Shown: in pieces, positions 1-8,222 of the stretch
How positions within the stretch are numbered: position 1 is the first letter of the stretch
Layout of the letters: each line of letters begins with the position of its first letter
Origin: an uncultured Pirellulaceae bacterium
GTDB taxonomy: Bacteria; Planctomycetota; Planctomycetia; Pirellulales; Pirellulaceae
NCBI GenBank assembly: GCA_937981585.1
Contig: CALJOA010000060.1
Location: forward strand, 1-64,000
Direction: 5' to 3'
Length of the DNA: 64,000 nucleotides
Notes under the pieces: model-generated
Database searches by the model: none
What the model was told of the DNA's origin: nothing
The model's input: only the letters and a program-made list of their open reading frames with translations
Translations under genes and position numbers: made by a program

Positions 1-48
1 AGATCGATCTGGGTGCTAATTTCTGTGATTGGATTAGCAGAATAGCTT

Positions 49-102
49 GGCTGTCCCAGCCGTGAACAAGCTGCAATAAACGGCTGGGACAGCCGTGCTA
101 CT
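49..102. repeat. Dispersed hairpin element, family A (G-C variant 1)
   Basis: ggctgtcccagccgtg ... acggctgggacagccgtgctact. The 24-nt segment 51-74 is the exact reverse complement of 23635-23658. Confidence 0.85.
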
Positions 103-212
103 ATCGATTAACGCTTAGTTTGAGTAGCTACACGAATTGAGCGTTTCTGAGTTCAGCATTGAGTAGGTCAGGCTATTGCCAACTCGAATTTTACAGAGTT
201 GCAATAAAATTT

Positions 213-283
213 GAAAACATGATGTACATGATCAACAAGGTGTTGTGACATCATGTCAATCATGTTTATCCTGTCCAAACAAA
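213..283. repeat. Dispersed inverted repeat, family D
   Basis: aaacatgatgtacatgatc ... catcatgtcaatcatgtttatcctgtccaaacaaa; matches 58801-58834. Confidence 0.7.
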
Positions 284-312
284 TCCGACACCAGCAAAAT
301 ATTCGCTCGGCT

Positions 313-1482
313 TTAGCGGCGTTTCCGTTTGCCACCAGTCGCTTTCTTCTTGCGAACTGGCTTACCCGCGGAGGTTTTGGTCCCCTTCCGTTTTCCTCGC
401 GAGCCTGCTGCCGAAGCCTTGCGGCCTTTGGAAGACTTGGCAGCGCCTCGTTTTGATTTCCCTTTTGAAGCGCCAGCCCGACCTGGTGCGGTTCGCTTGG
501 ATGACTTAGTCGATCGTTTGCCTGACTTTCCGCTTTCCGACTCGGCAATCTTCTTGGTCGTTGGCTTGAGCGGTTTCTTCCTTGGCCTACGCTTCTTGAT
601 TTCACCTGACGCTGATTTCTTCAGCGCCCGCAGCTCGCTGGTGAACAACGGACGGTGAGCACCGGTGGGCAGATCACCAAGCTTCAACGATCCGATCGCG
701 ACACGTTTGAGTACGCGGACCTTATGGCCGATCTTGGCAAGCATCCGGCGGATCTCCCGGTTGCGTCCTTCGTCGAGAACCAACTCCAACCAGCAGCCGT
801 TCTTGGCTTTTTTAAGAAACTTGCAACGCGTCGCTCGGGCTACACCTTCAGCCAGATAAACTCCTTGCTCCAATTTGCGCAGCTCGGCAGCGGCGGGCAC
901 ACCAACCACATGAACATGGTACTTCTTCTCAACCCCATAGCGCGGATGAGTCAAGCGATTGGCAAGCTCCCCATCATTAGTAACAAGAATCAAACCCTCA
1001 CTCGCCTTGTCCAGACGACCGACGTTGTAGACCCGTTTGTCGGTGTTGATCAAGTCGATCACGCGAGCTCGCCCCGAAGGATCCTTGCTCGTTGAAAGTA
1101 CTCCCGAAGGTTTGTTGAGGATAAAGTACTGAAGCTTTTCAATGACCAACTCTTGGGCATCGACAAGGATCGTCTGTTTGGACGGATCGACTTTGACACC
1201 CAGCTTCATCACGATCTGCCCGTCGACTTCGACTCGCCCTTCTTCGATAATCAATTCGCATTCACGACGACTGCCGACTCCGGCAGACGCCATGACGCGC
1301 TGAAGCCTTTGCCGCGGATCGGCGGGCTTGGATGACTTTGACGGACCTGATTTGGCTCTCTTCTTGGTCGAAGTTTTACCCGCAGTTTTAGTCTTGGGCT
1401 TCGGGCCTGAGGCGGGCTTTTTTCTCGAAGCCCCCTTGGTCGATCCTGAACGATTCGATTTTGCTGCTTTTCTTTTGGCCAT
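313..1482 (-). CDS. RluB/RsuA-family pseudouridine synthase with long basic N- and C-terminal tails
   Basis: S4-like start RLQRVMASAGVGSRRECELIIEEGRVEVDG, then catalytic motif NVGRLDKASEGLILVTNDGELANRLTHPRYGVEKKY and EGRNREIRRM. Likely start is MAKRKAAK at 1482, inside the longer ORF 313..1581. Confidence 0.9.
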   Translation of the reverse strand: MAKRKAAKSNRSGSTKGASRKKPASGPKPKTKTAGKTSTKKRAKSGPSKSSKPADPRQRLQRVMASAGVGSRRECELIIEEGRVEVDGQIVMKLGVKVDPSKQTILVDAQELVIEKLQYFILNKPSGVLSTSKDPSGRARVIDLINTDKRVYNVGRLDKASEGLILVTNDGELANRLTHPRYGVEKKYHVHVVGVPAAAELRKLEQGVYLAEGVARATRCKFLKKAKNGCWLELVLDEGRNREIRRMLAKIGHKVRVLKRVAIGSLKLGDLPTGAHRPLFTSELRALKKSASGEIKKRRPRKKPLKPTTKKIAESESGKSGKRSTKSSKRTAPGRAGASKGKSKRGAAKSSKGRKASAAGSRGKRKGTKTSAGKPVRKKKATGGKRKRR

Positions 1483-1660
1483 TGCTCTACTGTTTGCTGG
1501 TTTGCGCTGGATCGCACAGTGTAGTTCGGATTGAACGCTTACCACAGTCACAATCGCGAGATTGAGGGCGCCGAGCTGCAAAAAAGAAGTTCAGTGGCTC
1601 ATGCAAGCGTGAAGCATGGCGCCAGAGGTCTACCACCTGCGACTACACCAGCTCATTCGT

Positions 1661-2356
1661 CTACTGAGTCACTGACGCCGGAGGGCAGTTTTCGGCTACG
1701 CGCGACAACCGCTGCTGAATGTTCCGCAAGATTTGTTGCTCAAGCGAAAAATCTCGGCCCCTCGGAATCCAGCCCTTCTGCCGCCCCGTCAGCCACGGCT
1801 CGTTTATCCCAACATCCAGCGCATTGTCGTGGCGAAGCAGTGGACCGCCGACCGATGCTCCAACAGGTTGAGGCAGATCCTCAAGCTCTTTAAAGACTTT
1901 GACATCGACCTGATAACTGTTCCCAGTCGGAATCACACGGAGCTTCGCAAACCGACGAACCGTTTGAAGCGTTGAGTGTATCCGTTCAAATCCGGGAGTC
2001 GAGTCAAGCTGCCACGGCTCAAGCAATGTCCCGCCGATCTTCGGATGGGTTTCGATCCAGCCTTCAGACATCACGCCATCGAGAACACGAATCCGCTCTT
2101 CACGATAGATCTTGAAGTAGTCATCCACCTCGTCGCTGATCTGATCCATCACAAACCAACGATCCATCATCGGCACTATCATCGGATTGGAGACTTGCGC
2201 ATTGCCGCAGAGATTGGGCGAATTGGCGTCATACCGCAGCGCCCGGCAACCCGTCGCAGCCATGGTCACAACAATCAGTGCCAACGACATTGCGCAGATC
2301 AAGATCGAGCGACAACGCGCCCGTTGGAAGAATCGATTGAAGCGACTCAGCAACAT
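1661..2356 (-). CDS. Hypothetical lipoprotein
   Basis: 231-aa ORF; N-terminal hydrophobic segment with lipobox-like TMAATGC; no family recognised. Confidence 0.65.
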   Translation of the reverse strand: MLLSRFNRFFQRARCRSILICAMSLALIVVTMAATGCRALRYDANSPNLCGNAQVSNPMIVPMMDRWFVMDQISDEVDDYFKIYREERIRVLDGVMSEGWIETHPKIGGTLLEPWQLDSTPGFERIHSTLQTVRRFAKLRVIPTGNSYQVDVKVFKELEDLPQPVGASVGGPLLRHDNALDVGINEPWLTGRQKGWIPRGRDFSLEQQILRNIQQRLSRVAENCPPASVTQ

Positions 2357-2486
2357 GCAATCCTGGCTTTAACTACGACCGACTAAGCAATGACTTCGAA
2401 ATTTGGCGGCGTAGTGTCTGTGATTGGCAGGGCGCGAGCAAGGGCAGGTTGGGTGCTAGCGGCAGAAGATCAGGCCAGCCATCTGG

Positions 2487-4133
2487 CTAGCCAATCTTTA
2501 CGATCGAAGCGTCATAGTTTTCCGGCGGAACAAACCCGAGGCAATCAACTACTGTCGCGGCCAGACTGCTGATTCCCAGATCCGAGTCGTCAGCCAGCCC
2601 GATTTTCCCCGCCCCAGACGCATCAAAGATATAGCAGGGCACTGGATTGAGCGTATGACTGGTTTTTGATTTCGGATTTCCTTGCTTGTCCTCTTTCAGG
2701 CTTCCGTCTTTGTTGACTTCGTACATTTCATCGGCGTTGCCATGGTCAGCGGTGACGATCAAAACGCCTTTGGATTCCTTGACCGCCTTGAGCAATCGCC
2801 CGACGCACAGATCGACCGCTTCAACAGAAATTTCGACCGCCAACAAATCGCCCGTGTGACCAACCATGTCCCCGTTGGGATAGTTGGCCCGAATGAAATT
2901 GTGTTTTGAGTTTTCGATTGAATCGAGAATCACGTCGGTGATCTCGCCGCCTTTCATCCACGGCCGTTGCTCAAAGGGAAGCAAATCAGAAGTGATCTCG
3001 ACATAGTCTTCGGAGGCTTCGTCGAATTTCCCGCTGCGGTTTCCATTGAAGAAGTAAGTCACATGGCCATACTTCTGAGTTTCGCTGACGGCCAACTGGG
3101 AAACTCCAGCGGCTGCCAGGTACTCACCCATGACTTCGTCGATCGAGGGGGGGGAAACCAGGAACCGTTTGGGAATTTGCAAATCCGCATCGTACTGCAT
3201 GATTCCGGCGAACTTGACATCTGGAATCGGCCCACGGTTAAACGTGTCGAGGTCCGGTTCGTCGAAGGCCCGAGAAAGCTCGATCGCACGGTCGCCTCGG
3301 AAATTGAATAGCACCACACTGTCACCATCAACGATTGGGCCGATTGGTGCTCCATCTTTAACGATGACAAACTCTTTGAGATCTTGATCGATAACGCCTG
3401 GATCTTCACTGCGAAGCGTTTCAATCGCAGTGGTCGCTGATTCAAACTGGCGCCCGATGCCTTTGACATGAGTATTCCACCCACGCTCAATCATCGGCCA
3501 ATCGGCGTTGTAACGGTCCATCGTGATGTAAAGCCGCCCCCCTCCGGAGGCGATCGAATAATCGAATCCATCACACTCGTTGATCTCTGCCAAATGTTTC
3601 TCCAGCATTTCAACGTAAACCAGTGCCGAAGTCGGCGGCACATCGCGGCCGTCAAGCAACGTGTGCAAGCGGACTTTTTTGATTCCTTGTTCGTGCGATT
3701 TGGTAAGCATCGCCAGCAGGATGTCGATGTGGGAATGAACGTTGCCGTCGGAAAGCAAGCCGATCAAATGAAGCGTGGCATCGCCAAGCGAGCCCGTCAG
3801 TTCCTGCCAGGCTTCGCCTTCGAACATCGCCCCCGACTTGACCGCGTTCTGCACCAGCAACGCGCCTTGGTCAAACACACGACCAGCACCGATCGCGTTG
3901 TGACCAACTTCGCTGTTCCCCATATCGCCATCGGTTGGCATCCCAACGGCGCGCCCGTGGGCTTTGAGAGTTGTGTAAAGCGCGTTCTCCTTCAGCCAGT
4001 CCAAACTCGGCGTTGAGGCTTTTGTTACCATGTCGCCCGGATCGCCTTTCCCGATTCCGACTCCATCCATGATGACAAGCACAACCGGGCCCTCGGGGCC
4101 GTTGTAAGAAGAATGTTTTTCGAGTGGTTTCAT
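2487..4133 (-). CDS. gpmI: 2,3-bisphosphoglycerate-independent phosphoglycerate mutase
   Basis: VVLVIMDGVGIGKGDPGDMV, GNSEVGHNAIGAGRV, LLDGRDVPPTSA, ANYPNGDMVGHTGDLLA, VTADHGNADEM. Confidence 0.95.
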   Translation of the reverse strand: MKPLEKHSSYNGPEGPVVLVIMDGVGIGKGDPGDMVTKASTPSLDWLKENALYTTLKAHGRAVGMPTDGDMGNSEVGHNAIGAGRVFDQGALLVQNAVKSGAMFEGEAWQELTGSLGDATLHLIGLLSDGNVHSHIDILLAMLTKSHEQGIKKVRLHTLLDGRDVPPTSALVYVEMLEKHLAEINECDGFDYSIASGGGRLYITMDRYNADWPMIERGWNTHVKGIGRQFESATTAIETLRSEDPGVIDQDLKEFVIVKDGAPIGPIVDGDSVVLFNFRGDRAIELSRAFDEPDLDTFNRGPIPDVKFAGIMQYDADLQIPKRFLVSPPSIDEVMGEYLAAAGVSQLAVSETQKYGHVTYFFNGNRSGKFDEASEDYVEITSDLLPFEQRPWMKGGEITDVILDSIENSKHNFIRANYPNGDMVGHTGDLLAVEISVEAVDLCVGRLLKAVKESKGVLIVTADHGNADEMYEVNKDGSLKEDKQGNPKSKTSHTLNPVPCYIFDASGAGKIGLADDSDLGISSLAATVVDCLGFVPPENYDASIVKIG

Positions 4134-4331
4134 TTTGATTTCGTTCAGCGATGTTCGTTTCGTGTCTCAAAGAGTCCTGGATCACCTATGGAAATTTATC
4201 CTGCGGAAATCAACAACCCCCAACAAGCCCCCAAAGTATCATTTTAGGGAACTGAGCAGAATAAGCACGAAGCACAACTTTCAACTTTCATATCGAAAAT
4301 GGATCAGCCTTGCACGCAGGAGAATCGGGTT

Positions 4332-4364
4332 AACTACGAATGAACTACCAATGAGCTACTGGTG
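4332..4364. repeat. Three tandem imperfect 11-bp repeats in the divergent gpmI/pgi intergenic region
   Basis: aactacgaatg / aactaccaatg / agctactggtg, read directly. Confidence 0.6.
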
Positions 4365-4557
4365 AGATCGGCTTCGATTGGCGACAATAACCGTGAGCAT
4401 TGAACAGGAGTAAGCCGAGAAATTGGACGCCTCAGCCATGGCTGCGTGGACTCTGCTGATCAGTTTTCTCGTGTTCGATTGAAATTTAAATTGAGGAGAT
4501 CTTTACCGGCTGAGGCCGTTTGAGACTTCAAGGCATTCTTCAATTCGACGGAAACCG

Positions 4558-5985
4558 ATGGCAAAAATTAAACCACTTACGTTCAACTATGACGGTTCGC
4601 TGATCCCCGAGAATGGCATAACGCAGGCCCAGATTGAGGCGTTGGCCCCCAAGCTCGAAGCAGCTCGGGATGAAGTCATTCAAACTGATCTTCAGCTTTA
4701 TGCCTCTGGTGAGAACATCCCGGAAGAGAAACTGCCACTCGATGCCGGGTTCCACGAGATGCCCGAACGAATCCTCGACGAGTATCAATCCGATCGGGCC
4801 AACAGCGAGTTGGGCCGAATTCTCGCAACCGCAGCAAAGCTTCGTGAGCGAGTCGACAAAGTCGTCGTTCTCGGGATTGGTGGTTCCTACATGGGCGCCC
4901 GAGCGTTGATGGAAACGTGCTGCCAGCCATACTTCAATGAATTGACTCGAGCCCAGCGCGGCGGTCATCCGCGAATGTACTTTGCGGGGAACAATGTCGA
5001 TAACGACTGGTCGCAGGCATTACTGGAATTTCTGAGAACCAATTCGACTGGCGATGGCCCTGAGGGCAAATGGGGAATCGTCGTGATCAGTAAAAGCGGC
5101 GGTACGCTCGAGACGGCTTCTGCGTTTCGACAGTTCCTCGCCGAGCTTGAGAAACTGGTCGGCGCTGAGAGCCTTCCGGACTACGTCGTTCCTGTCACGG
5201 GAGCAGAGGGGAAGCTTGCCAGCCTCGCTGACACGATCGGTTGCAAAGACAGATTCCTGGTCCCCGATGGTGTTGGAGGACGATTTTCGGTTCTTTCGGC
5301 CGTGGGACTTTTGCCTGCCGCGATCCTTGGCATCGACGTTGTCGCCTTGCTCGAAGGCGCTGCCGCAATGAACGGTCAATTTCGAACCGAGCCGATGGGT
5401 AGCAATCCAGTCATGGATTATGTTGCCGTCAATCACTTGCTGGAAAAAGAGCGTGGCGTGTTGACGCGTGTGCTTTCGGTTTGGACTAAGTCCCTGGAGT
5501 CAGCCGGTTTTTGGTATGACCAACTGCTGGCAGAGAGCTTGGGCAAAGCAGAGCAGGGGGCGCTACCGCTGACCTGTGTCAACTCAAGAGACCTTCACTC
5601 CCGTGCTCAGCAGCACCAGGAAGGCATCCGCGACAAAGTCATGAACAATGTGATCCTTGATTCGTGGCGATGTGATCCATTGCCAATCGGAAGAAGTGAT
5701 CGGAACGAAGACCAGCTCAATGAACTGGCCGACAAGACGCTGCCTGACGTGATGGCGGCCGCAATCGCCGGTACGAATTTGGCCTACAAAGAAGACAATC
5801 GCCCAACGACCGACATCCATTTGCCAGCCGCCGACGAGTCGTCACTGGGGCAATTGTTCCAGATGTTAATGCTGACGACCGTCCTCGAAGGCCGATTGAT
5901 GGGGATTAACCCATATGGCCAACCCGGGGTCGAGAAGTACAAGAAGTACATGAACCAGTTGTTGCGACAAACCGTATCGACATAG
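4558..5985 (+). CDS. pgi: Glucose-6-phosphate isomerase
   Basis: VLGIGGSYMGARALME, VISKSGGTLETASAFR, VGGRFSVLSAVGLLPAA, ESLGKAEQGALPLTCVNSRDLHSRAQQHQEG. Confidence 0.93.
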   Translation: MAKIKPLTFNYDGSLIPENGITQAQIEALAPKLEAARDEVIQTDLQLYASGENIPEEKLPLDAGFHEMPERILDEYQSDRANSELGRILATAAKLRERVDKVVVLGIGGSYMGARALMETCCQPYFNELTRAQRGGHPRMYFAGNNVDNDWSQALLEFLRTNSTGDGPEGKWGIVVISKSGGTLETASAFRQFLAELEKLVGAESLPDYVVPVTGAEGKLASLADTIGCKDRFLVPDGVGGRFSVLSAVGLLPAAILGIDVVALLEGAAAMNGQFRTEPMGSNPVMDYVAVNHLLEKERGVLTRVLSVWTKSLESAGFWYDQLLAESLGKAEQGALPLTCVNSRDLHSRAQQHQEGIRDKVMNNVILDSWRCDPLPIGRSDRNEDQLNELADKTLPDVMAAAIAGTNLAYKEDNRPTTDIHLPAADESSLGQLFQMLMLTTVLEGRLMGINPYGQPGVEKYKKYMNQLLRQTVST

Positions 5986-6070
5986 GGACAATGCTATCGC
6001 GATGAAAGTGAGCCGAGGTTCGACTATTACTTACAGTAGAAAATGAACGCCGACCTAATCAAACTCGGCT

Positions 6071-6144
6071 CCCCCTCTCCCGCAAATTCGGACGAACATG
6101 GCTTGCCTGTGATGAAACTCAATCCGAATTTGTGGGAGAGGGGG
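6071..6144. repeat. Long intergenic inverted repeat (22-bp stem)
   Basis: ccccctctcccgcaaattcgga at 6071-6092 pairs with tccgaatttgtgggagaggggg at 6123-6144; one G-T wobble. Confidence 0.85.
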
Positions 6145-6312
6145 CCGGGGGGTGAGGGTTAAAAATGCACAAAAATGGATAGTCGGTTTTGGCATTGAGA
6201 TTTGAATACCAGAAATGATCAATGCCGAAAAATCTAAGGTAGGTGTCATGGCCACAACACCATGGCGAACCCGAACGTCTTATCGCGGGCCCAACGCAAA
6301 ACGGATGAACAA

Positions 6313-7287
6313 ATGAGCTTTCTCAAACTTAACTCGCTGGCCATCTTAGTGGCGGCGACCTTTTTTGGATTGGCCGCCGGCGCCCCGGCTCAATCGGAGC
6401 CCTTGAAATGGAAGCTCGCTGCGGGAGACAAATTTGAAGTCGTCCTGATTCAGGCTTCTTCAGCGGACACAAAAGTCGGATCGCGCAAGACGTTGATTGA
6501 GAATTCGACGACGTTGAAAATGAACTGGGACGTTTTGAAGGTCGCCAACGGTGACGCGACGATCGAGCAGTCGATTGCGGGAATCTCGCTCAACGTCAAC
6601 AACCCTGCGATTCCCAGCCAGGCGATCGCTTTCGACACCGCGGCCGACGAAGCCCACACCAAAGAGTTCTCCAAAGCATCTAAAAAGCTACTAAAGCAAA
6701 TCCAGCCGCTGATCGGGTTGAAGTTCAACGTGACGATGGCAGCCACGGGCGAGATCAAAGAAGTCACATTGCCACCCGAGTCGACCACCGTCATCAACCA
6801 GCTTCCTGACACCGTCAGGCTTCGCCAGTTGTTTTCCGCTCCTGGCCTGACTGAGATTCTCGGCGCCTCCGCGATCGTTTTTCCCGAAAAAGCTATCGAG
6901 TCGGGTGACTCCTGGACCGACGAGAAACCGGTGACCACTCCGCTGGGAGAATTCACGCGAAATCGGACTTACACCGTTGTGGGCAACGCCACGGTTGATG
7001 GCGAAGAACTGATTGAAGTCCAAATGAAGCCGACGCTGGTACCCAAGGAAACGGAAGAGGGCGAACCGGCCGAATCAGCCGAACCGGCCAAAACCCGTCT
7101 CGATGGCAAACTGATTTCGTTCACAGGATCCGGAAAACTACTTCTCGATTCCGACAACGGCTACTTGAAGTCAAGTTCGTTTGCCAACGAGTTGAAGTCG
7201 GAGCGGGCCTACCGTGAGAAGACGATCGAAACCGTCGTCAAAAATGAAATCTCAATGACGGTCAACAAGTTGGTCAATGAGAAATAG
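6313..7287 (+). CDS. Secreted protein of unknown function (planctomycete-type)
   Basis: Signal peptide MSFLKLNSLAILVAATFFGLAAGAPAQS; in-frame upstream starts at 6262. Confidence 0.7.
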   Translation: MSFLKLNSLAILVAATFFGLAAGAPAQSEPLKWKLAAGDKFEVVLIQASSADTKVGSRKTLIENSTTLKMNWDVLKVANGDATIEQSIAGISLNVNNPAIPSQAIAFDTAADEAHTKEFSKASKKLLKQIQPLIGLKFNVTMAATGEIKEVTLPPESTTVINQLPDTVRLRQLFSAPGLTEILGASAIVFPEKAIESGDSWTDEKPVTTPLGEFTRNRTYTVVGNATVDGEELIEVQMKPTLVPKETEEGEPAESAEPAKTRLDGKLISFTGSGKLLLDSDNGYLKSSSFANELKSERAYREKTIETVVKNEISMTVNKLVNEK

Positions 7288-7289
7288 TG

Positions 7290-7700
7290 ATGTCTGAATT
7301 TACAACCGTTGCTCAAGTCGGAGATATCCCGGAGGGCCTGGGCAAAGCTTTTCCCGTCGGCGATCAGATGGTCGCGGTCTTCAATGATGGCGGAGAGTAT
7401 CACGCGATTGATGACATGTGCCCGCACATGGGCGCGTCGCTTAGTGCAGGGCGATACGAAAATTGCGTTGTGACGTGTCCCTGGCATGGCTGGAGTTTTG
7501 ACACTCGCGACGGTGCCTGGTGTGACAACCGAAAAATCAAAATTGATGCCTTTGAGGTTCGAGTTGTCGGGACTGATATACAAGTCGCCCCAACGCCCAG
7601 CAATAGCGATACTGATAATGATAATGATTCGGGCAACGAGAAAACTCCCTCGAAATCAGACGGCCCTGAATCACCGGGCGCAAGCCAGGACGGCCAATGA
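7290..7700 (+). CDS. Rieske [2Fe-2S] domain protein (NirD-like)
   Basis: CPHMGASLSAGRYENCVVTCPWHGWSFD carries the CxH...CxxH Rieske motif. Confidence 0.9.
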   Translation: MSEFTTVAQVGDIPEGLGKAFPVGDQMVAVFNDGGEYHAIDDMCPHMGASLSAGRYENCVVTCPWHGWSFDTRDGAWCDNRKIKIDAFEVRVVGTDIQVAPTPSNSDTDNDNDSGNEKTPSKSDGPESPGASQDGQ

Positions 7701-8107
7701 ACAACCAAAAACCAGACACCGAAACTTCCGGCGAACCTGCGAACCGATTGGCTCAGCAAGGCGTATCAATAGAGGCGTTTCAGGGCTTGATTCGCGAAAT
7801 GTATTTCGAGAAAGACGTCGCGCGCGGCATCCCCGCAACGTTCATGTGGTTGATGGAGGAAGTCGGCGAGCTTTCATCGGCGCTTCGTGAAACCAGTCCC
7901 GAAGAAGCGACGCGTGTATCGCCAGCTGAACTGGAAAAACGCCGGGCGAACCTGTCAGCCGAATTTGCCGATGTATTGGCTTGGCTTACCACGATTGCCA
8001 ATGTCGCCGAAATTGATCTGGGAAAAGCGATCTCTGATAAGTACGGCTCTGGCTGCCCGGGTTGTCAGGAATTTATCTGCGTTTGCCCCGACGAAGAAAA
8101 ACCATAG
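7697..8107 (+). CDS. MazG-like nucleotide pyrophosphohydrolase
   Basis: WLMEEVGELSSALRE and EFADVLAWLTTIANVAEIDLGKAI match the MazG EExxE and ExxD pattern; ATGA overlap with the upstream Rieske gene. Confidence 0.85.
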   Translation: MNNQKPDTETSGEPANRLAQQGVSIEAFQGLIREMYFEKDVARGIPATFMWLMEEVGELSSALRETSPEEATRVSPAELEKRRANLSAEFADVLAWLTTIANVAEIDLGKAISDKYGSGCPGCQEFICVCPDEEKP

Positions 8108-8222
8108 CCTCAGCGTTGTCGATAGCCGCAATCAACTCCTTCGATTATCCTATACGGCTTGAGCCCAACCATTTTTCTTCGCTTTATCAATTCACTTCCA
8201 AGCGCGGTTGTAAATCGAATCA

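Noticed and set aside
168-605. 145-aa minus-strand ORF next to the RluB-like gene
   Set aside because: Overlaps the RluB-like 3' end in another frame and reads through the family D repeat.
3468-4016. 182-aa plus-strand ORF
   Set aside because: Entirely antisense within gpmI, which has strong motif support.
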